Shown: piece by piece, positions 23,649-35,261 of the stretch
How the letters are laid out: every line of letters begins with the position of its first letter
How positions within the stretch are numbered: the first letter of the stretch is position 1
Origin: Cryptomeria japonica
Lineage: Eukaryota > Streptophyta > Pinopsida > Cupressales > Cupressaceae
Length of the DNA: 64,000 bases
Reading direction: 5' to 3'
Assembly (NCBI RefSeq): GCF_030272615.1
Contig: NW_026729182.1
Coordinates: forward strand, 1 to 64,000
Program-made: the position numbers and the translations under genes
Notes under the pieces: generated by a model
Databases searched by the model: none
Seen by the model: the letters and a program-made list of their open reading frames with translations, nothing else
What the model was told of the DNA's origin: nothing

Positions 23649-25199
23649 TTACAGTAATGCTGCAGGAGAAAGGCTAAAGCCTTCAACTGCAGGAAGAGTA
23701 GCAGGAGGAACCTGAACAAACTGCTGCATGAATTCTTCCTTGGAGACTGTTTTGTGGTACAACCGGAGTCGGTGGCCATTCACTAGCAATTTGAAGCAGA
23801 CTGGGTCTATTGTTATCAACTGCACAACTACATTGTCAAACACATTTTCAACTTCATAGGGGCCAAGCCAGCGTGTTGTGAGCTTACCTTGGTTTTCTTG
23901 ATATCTGGAATCATATAACAGAGCCCAATCTCCAGCAGAAAATTTCCTGGTTTTGATGTGCTGATCATGCCATTTCTTCCTTTGCTGTTGGATTGCTTCT
24001 GTATGCTATAGGGCGGCTTTTCTTGTTTCGTCCAAAGTATTTAGCTGTAGGAGACGGTCCTTCTGTGTTTCAGATATGTCTATATTGAGTTCAAGAGCTG
24101 TCCTCAAAGTTTTGTGTTCAAATTCTATGGGTAACATGGTTGTTTTCCAATAAAGTAGCTCAAAAGGTGTAAACCCAGTTGTTGTTTTCCATGTAGTTCT
24201 GTAAGCCCAAACTGCTTCAGGAAGTCTATTTCTTCAATCCTTTCTATGGATCTGCACTATCTTTGTGAGTATTGCCTCAATTTTTCTGTTTGTTACCTCT
24301 GCCTAACCATTGGCTTGAGGGTGATAAGGGCTGGACTTCCTATGTTTGATATTATAGTAATTCATTAGTGCAGTGATCAGATTTGACGTAAACTGAGCTC
24401 CTTGATTGGTTACAAGCTCTCTGGGAACTCCAAATCTTGTGAAAATTTGTTCATACAGAAACTTAGCAACTTTGTTATCTTGGGCATGAGTCATAGCTGT
24501 TACCTCGACCCATTTTGTTACATAGTCTGTGCAAACTAGAATGTATGACTTTCCATTGGATGGTGGATCAATTGGCCCTACAAAATCCATCCCCCCTTTA
24601 TCAAAAGGGGTGACTATTATCTGCGGATATAGTGGCATTTCATCAGACTTAGTTGGTCTTCCCATACGCTGACATCTGTCACATTTTCTTGTGTAGGCCA
24701 TAGCATCCTTATGTAATGTTGGCCAGTAGTACCCTGTTGTAAGAACTTTCATTGATGTTCTTTTTGCTGCAAAATGTCCTCCACATGGTTCGTCATGGCA
24801 AGCATGCAATATGTTGTAAGTTTCATCTTCTCTTACACATCTTCGCATTACTTGATCAGGTCCAGTATAAAACAAACTATTTGCAATCCAGGAAAAGTGA
24901 AAACGTTTCTCTATTAACAATTTCTTGTCTTTTGGAGAAAAGTGGTCTGGTATTCTATTTGCTGCTAGATAATTGGCAATGTCTGCATACCAGGGTATAT
25001 GTGCAGTGATGGAAAATAAGTGTTCATCTGGGAACCTATCATAAATGATCTCATGTTCAACAGGTGCAGCTGATTGAAGTCTTGATAAAAAGTTAGCTAC
25101 AACATTGGCTCTCCCTGGTTTGTCAATTATGGAAATGTCAAACTCTTGTAACAACAGTAGCCAACATGCCAACCTACTAGAGATGTCAGGTTTGTTCAT
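23649..25199 (-). pseudogene. integrase domain of Athila-like pol
   Basis: Integrase inserts the cDNA into nuclear DNA. The first piece (25199-24303) starts with the end of RNase H, then the zinc-binding HHCC module (HACHDEPCGGHF ... CDRCQRMG) and the catalytic core (MDFVGPIDPP, first Asp; ELVTNQGAQFTSN, where the second catalytic Asp is replaced by Asn). A TAG (24303-24305) interrupts the conserved QANG-x-AEVTN segment, which should contain the catalytic Glu. The C-terminal part continues to about 23649 with WHDQHIKTRKFSAGDWALLYD and RWLGPYEVENVF. A second TAG lies near 24010. Confidence 0.9.
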
Positions 25200-25238
25200 A
25201 AGATACTTGATTGCTGCATGGTCAGTATGGATGAATAT

Positions 25239-26258
25239 CTAATAACCTATGACATAATGCCTAAATTTATTCAAAGCATACACTACTGCAAGCAACTCCT
25301 TTTCTGTGACAGTATAGTTGAGCTTAGGACCTTGAAGGTTCTTGCTGATAAAGTAAATAGCATGTTCAACTGAATTTTCTTTTTGATTCAGAATTGCTCC
25401 TATGCCAAAGTCAGAAGCATCAGCATGTATGTGAAAAGACAAATTCCATTTTGGACTTTGAAGAACAGGGGCTTTAGTAAGCAAGTTCTTTAGTTGTAGG
25501 AAGGATTTTTCACAGGCCTCTGTCCACTCAAATTGGGAATCTTTTGTTAACAAAGCATAAAGTGGACTGACAATTTTACTGAAGTCTTTTATAAACCTTC
25601 TATAATACCCTGCATGACCAAGAAAACTTCTGACATCTTTCTGTTTTGCAGGAGTTTGTAAATTCTGAATTACTTCAATTTTAGTAGGGTCGACCTGAAT
25701 TCCATTCTTTGAAACATGATGACCTAGAACAATACCTTCTTCCATAATTAGAAAACACTTCTCACTGTTTAGAGACAAATTTTGCTCTCTACACCTTTTC
25801 AATACTTTTTCTAAATTTACCAGTGCTTCTTCAAATGTGACTCCATAGGCAGTGAAATCATCCATGTAAATCTTCATACATTCATGAGATATATCAGCAA
25901 AGATACTAATTACTGCTCTCTGAAATGTTGCTGGCGCATTGCATAGGCCAAAAGGTAAGACCAAATAAGTAAATGTTCCCCATGGACAGGTAAAAGTGGT
26001 CTTATCTTGATCTTCAGGGGCAATTTTTATCTGATTGTACCCACTGTAACTATCCAAAAAGGAAAAATATCTTTTGCCAGAGAGTGAGTCTAGTACTTGA
26101 TCTACAAAAGGTAGTGGAAAGTGATCTTTTTTAGTGGCACTGTTCAATTCTCTATAATCTACACATACTCTCCATTTTCCACCTTTCTTGGGGACAATGA
26201 CTAATGGAGAAACCCATTGACTGTCAGAGATTGGATAAATAAAACCAGCATCAAACAA
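25239..26258 (-). pseudogene. reverse transcriptase and RNase H of Athila-like pol
   Basis: Open for 339 codons. Reverse transcriptase motifs in order: SPLVIVPKKGGKWRVCVDYR, FSFLDSYSGYNQI, LPFGLCNAPATFQR, catalytic YMDD in KIYMDDFTAY, and LGHHVSKNGIQVDPTKI. The connection with SFLGHAGYYRRFI and RNase H (HIHADASDFGIGAIL, TEKELLAVVYAL) follow. A TAG at 25239-25241 falls where Gln is expected before IFIHTDH and separates this piece from the end of RNase H and the integrase. The open frame extends upstream of 26258 with further RT N-terminal sequence. Confidence 0.95.
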
Positions 26259-26456
26259 CTTTTGAAGCTCACTTTTAACTATTTCTCTAAGTGCTGGATT
26301 TACTCTTTTTTGAGGTTGTCTAATTGGTGAACAATCTTCTTTGATATATATCCTATGAGTACAAACTTGAGGATCTATTCCTTACATGTCCCCATATTCC
26401 CATGCAAAAGCTTTATGCTGTTCTTGTAGCATTTTTAATAGGTCAGCCTGTTGAGA

Positions 26457-27311
26457 CTATGACAGCTTGTTATTGATATTCAAACAATGACCTTGAGATA
26501 ATTCTATCTGCTCCGTGAGATTACTCATAGAGTCTACAGGTAATGTTTGTATCTCTTGTGGAAGCAAATTATGAAAAATTGCTGGAAGTTTAGGCAGTGA
26601 ACTTTCAGAATTTGGTTGCTGCAGGAAACATTGTAAATGAGTACCATTTGGATTAGATGAACTACCCGTATCGGAGTTGTACTGTAGAATTTGAAACAAC
26701 AAGGCATCTTCACTCTGAAGTTGTGAGAATGGGTCATTTTGAATCATCATTAATTGAGCTAAAGAATTGGCTTCTTCAATTTCCTCCCCCACATTTGGCC
26801 AAACGGGTTGGGACAAATCTGGCTGAGGTCTAGCAGGCGGATACAGAGCCAATTTCTTTGTGGACTGCCCATCAGAAATGGTCATATCTCCAGAACAACA
26901 TCCTATAAAAGCATCAGCAGTTGCTAACCATGGTCTACCAAGAATAACTGGATATCCTCCTAAAGTTGTCTTAACTGATAATATTGTGAAATCAGCAGGA
27001 TACTCCCAAGATTCGAGAATGACAATTACATCTTCTACTATCCCGTCAGGTTTAACTGTGGAGTTGTCTGCAAGCTGTAGAACTATGGATGCAGACCTAA
27101 TGTTTAAAATGTTCAGGGAGTCCATAGTATGCTATGTCATGACATTAATGGCAGCACCTAAATCAATCAAAACATTTTTTACAACTTGGCCATTTACATT
27201 TATTTGCACTACAAGACTTCCAGGGTCAATATACTTTGGAATAACTACATTTCCCAACATTATATCAACCAATTTTCCTAGTACATGAATTGTTTGAGGA
27301 TCCTTTTTCTT
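26457..27311 (-). pseudogene. aspartic protease region of Athila-like pol
   Basis: The active-site motif VLIDLGAAINVMT lies at about 27135-27172, with GA/AA in place of the more usual DTGA or DSGA form, as is common in plant gypsy elements. A TAG at 27132-27134 interrupts right after it. The rest of the protease (YPADFTILSV, GGYPVILGRPWLATADAFIG) is open to about 26860, followed by a linker to RT. Needed for polyprotein processing. Confidence 0.85.
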
Positions 27312-29155
27312 TCATCCAGGCTTCTTCAAACAGGCTTCTTTAATAGCTTTTCCAAAAATAGGAATATCTTTAATAGCCTGAAATAAAAGAATTTGAATTT
27401 GCACATTTTTGAGCTGATCCATAATGTCAAAAGTGGGTTCTTCCATAGGTTTATATGCAGTACTTTGCAACCTTTGAGAAAAAGGTGGGTTGTCTTGATT
27501 TTGCAGAACAGGCTCTTTAGGAACTGTATCAGTTATGGGCATGTGCTCAGAAGGAACAACAGGTGCAATAGATTCTTCATGGGGAGAATCTGATATTTTA
27601 GTAATCAGAGGCGGTTTTGGAGTAGGTAAAGTAGTTCCAGATCTCAAATGGATGTCATTAACGTTTAAGGCGTAAGCTTGATATTAGTTAGCTTCAGCAA
27701 GATACGCAGGCTGCTGCTGTTGCTTATTATTGGGATTGGGCAACGGTTGGGCAGGCATAGGTGTTTGTTTTGGAGGTCCAGGATTTGTGGCAGTTACTGC
27801 ATGAGGTGGCATAAGGGCTTGTGGTTGTGGTTGTGGAAGCTGCAATAATCCAGAGGACTAGTTTTGCCATTGCTGAGGGCCTCGCCATTGGAAATTTTGC
27901 TGCCAATTTCCTGAAGGTGGGGTCCATTGCCCTTGTAGCTGCTCCATCCTCCTTGAGGGGATTGCCATTACTGGTTCTGATAATTAGGCCAATTTGGTTG
28001 AGGTGGATTCCAGGGTGGTGGTGGTCCATATGCATGTTGCCATTGGTTATTATATCCAGAATAAGAATTACCAAAAGTTAAAGGGTCTTGAGGCATACCT
28101 TGTCTTTGGGTCCATGGTCTCCTTTGTGCAACAAAGAACACTTGATCATCATCTCCTTCTACTGGCTTGAAGTTAGTAGGTAGCTATTTGGCTTCCAAAT
28201 TAGCCACCATCTTGCATTTGCAGTCACGCTTTTTTTATCTGCAGTATGGACAGAACTCAGCCAAAACTGCGTCAGCCTCCTCATGTTTCTTTCGAGCTTG
28301 CATAGTGTCCAGTTGCATAGCCATATTATTTATGATGTCTTGCTTGAAGTCAGATAGCAAATTTGTTATCTCCATTCGGGAAACTCTAGCAGAAGAAGAC
28401 TTCCTTATTGTAGCATGATGACCTTGACCTTTCTTAACTATTGCTCGAGAGTAGTTAAGACATATTTTCTTTATATCATCCCAAGGCAGCTGGGTTATAT
28501 CACCTCCTCCTATCAGGTCCAGGGCATCTGTACAGGTATCACTGATTCCTCTTAGAAATAGTAATTTCTGAGAGTCCTCGTTGAGAGTATGGTTTGAGTT
28601 CCTCTTTAGTGAAAACAAGAATTTGGAAATATAATCTTCCAGATTTTCATCGTCCTTCTGCTGAATTCGAAATATGTTATCACTTTTGCTGGCGCTCTTA
28701 CAATATTCCTTATACTTGTCAAGGAATGTCGTCTGCATGACCTTCCAACTATTGACGACACCTCTTCCCAGACTCATGAACCATCTGAGAGCTCCTTCCT
28801 TCAAGGTGGAAGGAAATAACTTCAGTTTATGAGCGTCTGTGTTGTAGTCATAACTGCGACAGAGGACATCAAATTCAAACAAAAAAGTTTCTGGGTCCTC
28901 TGTGACCAGGCCATAAAACTTTGGAAGCAAAGAAGAGGGAATTCTTTTAAGATTGTCAGTATCTCCTTGGGGGACAATGGGAAACTCAAATGCAGGAGGT
29001 GGATTATGAGGTGGATTATTTGCCATGTTTGGTTGCTGGAATAACAGAGCGAATGGATTTTCCTCAGGTTCGTTGTCAACTGGGTCAAATGGTAGTTCAA
29101 TAAACAGATTTTCAGGGAGGAACCTTCCCAAGGCGTCTCTTCTTCTTCTATGCAT
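27312..29155 (-). pseudogene. gag of Athila-like element
   Basis: N-terminal gag (29155-28235, 306 residues) is intact, with a basic start (MHRRRRDALGRF) and capsid motifs LPKFYGLVTEDPETFLFEFD, LKEGALRWFMSL and FLDKYKEYC. It ends at a C-x2-C motif (FCPYCR). The C-terminal Gln/Pro/Asn-rich part and the linker with NVNDIHLRSGT run to 27312 with several stops: TAG near 27860, TAA near 27687, and TGA at 27312-27314 where PGRKKKDP is expected. Start chosen at the first Met about 100 bp after the primer site. Confidence 0.9.
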
Positions 29156-29254
29156 GCAATATGATGAATAGTGGCTTGACGGATCTAGAAAATTTTACTA
29201 ACAAGCTAAACTAATGCTAAAAATGACTTCTGATAAACTCCTAGTTAGATGCCA

Positions 29255-29272
29255 TCCCCGGCAATGGCGCCA
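29255..29272 (-). other. primer binding site (tRNA-Asp)
   Basis: The plus strand reads TCCCCGGCAATGGCGCCA, matching the 3' end of plant tRNA-Asp(GUC) plus CCA with one change. It lies four bases from the 5' LTR. Confidence 0.9.
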
Positions 29273-29276
29273 AAAA

Positions 29277-30578
29277 TGGTCGCGCCCACAAAAGGATATG
29301 AAAATCACAGTAAAACCTTCCCTGGGAATTGGGCATTCCAACAGGTGACCAATATCTCTCTCTGTAGACGTTCATTTACTTGTCAAACCAGGGGACGTAT
29401 GCTTTAAATGGCATAGCAAAATATATGCACTAGGAACTCATTTTGGTCAAATCTTAGCAGAAATACATACTGGAAAGAAATTCTACCTACGCTACAGGAA
29501 GGTAATGCAAATCTCTTTAACTCAACTATGATTTGATTAAAACAGAAATCATGATAACTACAACTGAAACACAAACTATGAACTGGCCTTATGCTGCAGG
29601 AACAGGCACAGTGATGGATTCCTTGTGCTGCAGGAGCAATGTAAATCTGAGTTTGTATAAAAACTTTAAAGATGAAAGCAAAAGGAAGCTTAATAGGAAA
29701 GAACAACTAAGTAACTAGCTACAGATACCTACTAAGTGGCCCCCCTTAGCAAGCATCTCCTGATTATGCAGATGCTAAACTCAGAACTTCATTGAACTTT
29801 ATTCATAAAAACAGAATGATATACATTTTTTTGTTGATATGGAAACTAACAACAAACTCTCTCTCGTTAAACAAATTCTGTCTTTTATTATCATATTGAT
29901 TCTTACATGATATCTACTAATCCGATTCTATCTTATTCTAACTCTCCTCTCTCTCTTTTTCTCGCACAGGAGGAGAACTTTATTTAAAAACAGGAGAGCA
30001 ACTAACTAACTAACTCCATCAAGGAAAGACGTGGAAGTAAAATATATCCCCGAATCGAGGAACAAACTCCATAAATGAATTTATGCGTTCAACCCGATCC
30101 AGAGAGAATCTAGCGCTCCACTCTTTCCAGATTAACTGTCATTAAAATTCTTTCCCATGGTTTCGGTCAAAGAGTCCTCGCCGGAGCTCCCTCAAAGTCA
30201 TGTAGGAAATGGACTTTACTGCAAGGCCGAGATCGGCTGCGCTTGACTCGATCGTTCTTCAACAAATTGCGAAACAAAAGGTAACAGGCAACAGAAAAAG
30301 GCGTATGGCACATACATGATATCTATTCATTAATCACACATTTAAATCTACTTCATCATTCAAAAACTGTATACGATATACCAGTTATTTTAGAGAGTCA
30401 ACGGGGCAATAAATGCAATCAAGTCAACACAATGAGTTACAGGAATATAAAAGTATCTTGCTACAGGATATCCCAAAAAAGGTTTCAACAAAGTCTGAAC
30501 ATCCATGAAATAATAAAAGTAAAGGCATTTAAAAGTTTATCATAACATCCAAATTATGAGCATATTTTAAGCTCATCA
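29277..30578 (-). repeat. 5' LTR of the Athila-like element
   Basis: 1302 bp, starts TGGTCGCGCCCACAAAAGG and ends TTTTAAGCTCATCA; partner of 19186-20489. Many of the differences between the two are C/T or G/A transitions. Confidence 0.95.
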
Positions 30579-30583
30579 TTGAT

Positions 30584-31060
30584 TTCCCCAAATTTGGAAG
30601 GGTTCTTACAAATTTGTCTCCAAAGTCTTCATAACCATTAATGGTTAATTCAACCTTCTTGCATGGTTAGAGACTTTCTCTCTAACTTAACCCTCAACTA
30701 ACCCAAGGGTCTTATCAAGAACTCATGGATTTGACCCTATTTATCCTATTAACCCTTGCACAAGAGTTTATCCCTTGGGTAAAGGCTTTATCCATTGGTT
30801 ATCCACTAACCTAACCACAACCTTACCTCCTAAGGTAACCTTCATGTCTCCTTAGGCATTTAATGCCTCTTACATCTCCTCTCAAGCCCTCTCAAGGTGA
30901 CATTTGTCAACTTGAGATTCGACTGAATCGCTCACATGGATTGATAACTTTCAATCTTAGCCCTTATTGAGATTATTCAATCTCAACCATCCATTGCCCT
31001 ATTTTCCCTATAAATAGAGCCCATTCCTTCTTAAAAAAATCAAGTCTTTTGTGCATCATA
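30584..31060 (+). repeat. older LTR-like repeat, right half
   Basis: Continuation of 18560-19185 after the Athila-like insertion. Contains CCCTATAAATAGAGCC at 31006-31021, a good TATA box on the plus strand. Ends are not defined. Confidence 0.4.
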
Positions 31061-31556
31061 CTTATAATAATTTTGAGGTTAAGGAGCTCTCTTTATTTTG
31101 ATTAATTAAAAACATGTGTTTGGGAAGAAGCCAAAACCTTGATTACATAGAAGGAAAAAGAAAAAGCATTAAAGTGACTAGAAATAACAGTGCCTGGACA
31201 CCTAATCAAAGATCAGATCTCAGAAAAACAAAAATAGATCATAGATAAAGAGAACAACACAAGACAACCAAAGGACAAGAAAAAGACAACACTGAGATAG
31301 CACAAAGATAGCACTGAGACAACTAGATATTTCTTATGAGTTCTTCTGCATGTACCACCATCTACTTCATATTGACCGCATAGTTCTTCATATCATCGAC
31401 CTCTTTTTCCTTGATGCCCACCTGTTTCCGGGTGTCGGTCCTTGTTCTCTTTTCATGACCCATCTTCTCTGTCTTTTACTTCTCATCTTCCTTACCTTTG
31501 ATCTGTTCAAATTTATTTATCAACATGTTAACATGATCAACAGTGTCCTTAAGGAT
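31061..31556. other. non-coding, probable LINE 3' end region
   Basis: No gene. A-rich on the plus strand around 31140-31320. No clear poly(A) tail in the sense of the adjacent minus-strand LINE was found. Confidence 0.35.
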
Positions 31557-33087
31557 CTAGAAATTTTGTGCAGCAATCGTCTTCACAGTTAATTCCATCT
31601 TATCCACCCCATTGACAAGGTCGTTCAAGTTAATTCCCAAACCTTTATCATCTCTAATTCCTTCCAGCTCCTTCACCTTCTTTTCCATTTCCAAAATTTT
31701 ATTGGCCATTGCTTCAATAGCTTTAGCCTTATTAATGGTCACCATTAATTCTGACATTTTCAAAAAGAGGCTTCTCACTTATGGTTGCCCTTTTGATCAT
31801 ATTGAGATCAGTCTTCAATTCGCCAATTTCTTTTGCCATTTTGCTTATGACCTCACAGAAACCCTTGATACTATCATTACCTATGGCGCCTTGGCTGACA
31901 TTTTGATTGGCCCGTGTTTCATCTTCCTCCTTACCCTTGTTCTGGTACATTTTTTAAACCTCAGAGTCCTGATCAGAAGAGACAATAATCTTCCTTTTCA
32001 CCTTATTTATCCCTTTACTGGTCTTCTTGCTCCTCTGGGTTTGCTTCCCCATCCCCTTTCTTTTCTTACTCATTATGATTTTATCATCAAACGACTCCTC
32101 CTTAGATTCTGAGAGGTCAAACTCCATAGTAGTCCCCTTGCTCTTTCCCTTGGTCTTCCCCTTGTTGCTAAAATCTTCAAACTCACCCTCAGTTTCAGAA
32201 TAAAGATTGAACCCACTATCCTCACTTTCAGTTTCATCATCCCTAATTTGTTTTCCTTTAATGATGGGTTCCTCAATAATTTTATTTTTCAACATCTTAT
32301 AAACTAAAACCATTAAAATCTGGTGCAGGGCATGATCTTTTTGAGAATCCTTCTACATTTCACAAATAGTATGATCCATAGAGCATGCAAGATAGTACGA
32401 AAAACTAACCTTATCACCATGGCAAAAGTGGTTGAGCACCATGAAGTGATGCCCATAAGCCCTTGTGAATCTCTCATCTAGAGTAATGTAGCTGATGGTA
32501 GCAAACAACACAAACCTCCATGACCTACAAATGCGCTTAGGCGAATAGTAGGGATTGTCCGCCTTAACCAATTTTCTTCTTTCTCCATCTGTGATAGGAA
32601 ACCTATCCACGGACTTGTTAGACATACTTCTATCTCTATAGAATTTCATACCATCTTTCACCATACCCGTAGCTTCCGCAATGACATCCTCATCCACTTG
32701 CATCCTCTGGGTACCAACAAGAATCTTACCACTCTTCCAAGTTTTTATGAAGTTCTTCATGGCAGAAGGGTCTTTGCCACAAAGCCTTTCCATAAAAACA
32801 TTCAAACCCCCATCTTGAAGAATCTCCCATACATCTTTGTTTTTCTTCCAATTTGAGCAAGAAGCCGGTTCAAACCTCTTTTTATTGCCCCCCATTTTAT
32901 CCTCAAATTCCCAGTTCTTCCTTATCATGGCTCTGTTATTTTGTCTGCGAGCTCTATGAAAAAACCTAACAATTTTATTGTTGCTATGCAGAGCCACCCA
33001 GAATCCGTGCCAAATAAATATGATATGATAGATAAAACAAACCTCGTTGTCGTTGTGATCAATCCTCGACAAGTGAGAATAAAGCAT
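31557..33087 (-). pseudogene. LINE downstream ORF with domain shared with Athila-like ORF3
   Basis: The first piece (33087-32353, 244 codons) has KKNKDVWEILQDGGLNVFME, the motif DVIAEATGMVKDGMKFYRDR, then WRFVLFATISYITLDERF and HHFMVLNHFCHGDKVSFSYY. This matches motif for motif the N-terminal domain of ORF3 at 22945-22403 and the LINE ORF at 47056-46430. A Lys/Ser/acidic linker follows (32313-31954), then a coiled-coil-like stretch (ANKILEMEKKVKELEG, 31778-31557), the same domain-spacer-coil order as ORF3. The start codon overlaps the RNase H stop as TAATG. Several frame breaks after 32353. Function unknown. Confidence 0.65.
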
Positions 33088-33737
33088 TAGAGATTATGAT
33101 TAGTTAAGGAACGTTGTTTCATTTGGATCTGATCTAGTTCTTGCAATGACTTCACCTCACACTTGAGATTACTCTCACCATAAAAGGTAATAATTTTGTC
33201 AGAGCTACAAGCCAGGTTGGTAGGCCAGTCAACACATTTGTTAGCTTCTCTATAAGCATGTGTAAAAATACATATTTCAAAGGTTTTACTTATATCCTTC
33301 GCAGTTTCAATGGCATTGTGTATAGACCAATAAGGTGGGAAAACATTATTCAAGCAGTTAATAATGTTTAGAGAATCTCCTTCAACCCACAATTTTGTGG
33401 AGTTTGAATCTTTATCAAGAACCAACTCCTGATAAGCAGCAATGGCCTCCGCAACATGATTGGTTTGGTGACCTATAGGAATACATTTAATAGCTTTACA
33501 TATTCCCCCTTCATCTCTTAATACCATAGCACACCCTACCTTACCAGGATTACCCTTGGAAGCACCATCAATATTGATTTTCATCCATCCTTGAGGAGGG
33601 CCTTCCCATCTCACCTCGTCTCTAGGATTAACATATATGGTTTCACTCCCCTTTAATCTCCAATTCTTAAAAATGATTTTATCCCCTTGATCTTTAGGAT
33701 TCATTATTCCACCTGTTATGTAGAGGTTCTCCACCAT
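33087..33737 (-). pseudogene. LINE RNase H domain
   Basis: Open for 216 codons. RNase H of the plant LINE type: the first catalytic Asp in INIDGASKGNPG, then MVLRDEGGIC, a Glu in HVAEAIAAYQEL and the Asp in WVEGDSLNIINCLNN, followed by TLA-like NKCVDWPTNLA. In plant LINEs this domain degrades the RNA strand after reverse transcription. It ends in a stop that overlaps the start of the next ORF. The upstream RT is broken. Confidence 0.9.
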
Positions 33738-35258
33738 ATTTCTTTAAATTTTCTCAAAAATAATTTGGGCTTTTGATGCCTTATCTCTGAACACTCTATC
33801 ATTTCTCTCTTTCCATATTCCCCAACAAATATGTGGTAAAGAAAATTTCCATAGCAGATTAACTGAATTATTCCTGGAGGGGTGGAGCTAGGAATTGAAG
33901 ACATCTTGGACAGCTTCAGGGAAAACTCAACTGATATTGAAATTGTCCAGGCATCTGGCCCAAATATCCACCGAGAAAGGACAATGGATAAACATGTGAG
34001 TAATAGTTTCCTCATTCTGCATACAAATCCCATGCAATCAAATTGCCCCTCCCCACCTTCCATTTCACTGCTTTGAGTGTTATGTCTCTAGTTCTCATGA
34101 TATTTTTCCAGATGTTGGATCCAATTGGAATATCTTCAGCCTTGAGGAAACTATGAAGGGTCAAAAGGTTGTCTTTTGTACTTATTATCCCATATCATTT
34201 TCCACTCTCCCTTAGATTTATATCCTCTCCATATCTGCTTAGCCATGAGAAACTCATTCATATCCCTGATTCTTCTAAGACCAAGTCCACCTTTTCTTAT
34301 AGGTTTGCACACCTTATCCCATGCAATCAAATTCATTCTCTTCTTTTCCTCAACCCCAGTCCAAAGAAAGGTTCTTTGGATTTTTTCAATAGCCTCTGCA
34401 AACTTAACAAGAATTCTAAAAAGACTAATGGCATAAAGAGGAATACTCTGGAGGGTTGATTTTAGAAGTTGGACCTTTCCCACTTGACTGAGCAAAGAAC
34501 CTTTCCATCTAGTTAACTTCTTATGAACTTTATCCACTAGGGCACCCCAAAAGGTATCAAGAGGAACCTGACATAAAGGGAGCCCAAGATAGGAAGCAAG
34601 GAGACTCCCAATTTGGCTACCCAAAATAGCACTAATCTTTGTATGTCTTCTCTCTGGAGTATTTATGAAATAAACAAAACTTTTAGACCAATTAATCAGT
34701 TGACTAGTTGCACTCCCATATCTATCTGAAGCTTTCTTTAGGCTTCTAGAATCTTTCATAGAAGAATTACCCATAATAATTGAATCATCCACAAATTACT
34801 GATGAGAGCACACTTGGTCTACAGATGAAGGTTTAAGACCTCTAAACTCTCCCTTCTCAACAAGATTTCCAATAAGTCAAGACTTTAGAGATGATCTTGT
34901 ATAGGGAGTTACATAGACTTATAGGTCTAAAAGGATCCATGGAGACAACCCCCATCTTCTTAGGAATAAGAGCAATGAAAGTACCATTCAATTCTCTTAG
35001 AATTCTCCTGGCACCAAAGAATTCTTTCACCGCACTCAACACCTCCCTTCCAACAATATGCCAATACATTTGAAAAAAAAACATAGGGTAGCCATCTGGG
35101 CCCGGGGCCTTATTACCATCAAAAGAATTGACATCCTTCAAAATCTCATCATTAGTAGGGAGAAGTAATATAGGAATTCTGGTCAGCATCCAAGATAGAA
35201 GGTATGCAATCCAAAAGATCCCTTTGAGCTTTATGGTCAGATTCTGATCCTTAGTCAA
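33738..35258 (-). pseudogene. LINE reverse transcriptase, partial and internally deleted
   Basis: The N-terminal piece (35258-34857) has GNKAPGPDGYPMFFFQMYW, NGTFIALIPKK and FRPISLCNSLYKIISKVL. The catalytic motif FVDDSIIMG lies at about 34770-34795. Only about 20 codons separate these two, where LINE RTs have well over 100, so part of the palm is deleted. The thumb region (LGLPLCQVP, WKGSLLSQVGKVQLLKSTLQ) is open to 34151. A zf-RVT-like region follows to about 33738 in shifting frames (CMQNEETITH, then WKERNDRVFR). TAG or TAA stops at several places. Confidence 0.9.
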
Positions 35259-35261
35259 AAA

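Larger units (their letters stand above)
19186..30578 (-). mobile_element. Athila-like Ty3/gypsy retrotransposon, full length
   Basis: Complete element of 11.4 kb on the minus strand: 5' LTR (30578-29277), tRNA-Asp primer site, gag, protease, RT, RNase H, integrase, a second polypurine-like tract, a long extra ORF, terminal polypurine tract, 3' LTR (20489-19186). Flanking 5-mers are TTGAG (19181-19185) and TTGAT (30579-30583), a likely target-site duplication with one change. The LTRs differ by roughly 3-4% by eye. All coding parts carry stops. The tRNA-Asp primer, the LRSG motif before protease and the third ORF downstream of pol fit the Athila lineage; the lineage call is inference. Confidence 0.9.
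31557..35261 (-). mobile_element. 5'-truncated LINE (L1 type with RNase H)
   Basis: Non-LTR retrotransposon on the minus strand: partial reverse transcriptase (35258-34151), C-terminal zinc-finger region (about 34063-33738), RNase H (33737-33087) and an extra ORF (33087-31557). The 5' end stops at 35261, where the duplicated F-box flank begins, so ORF1, endonuclease and the RT start are missing. No target-site duplication or poly(A) was recognised. Confidence 0.85.
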
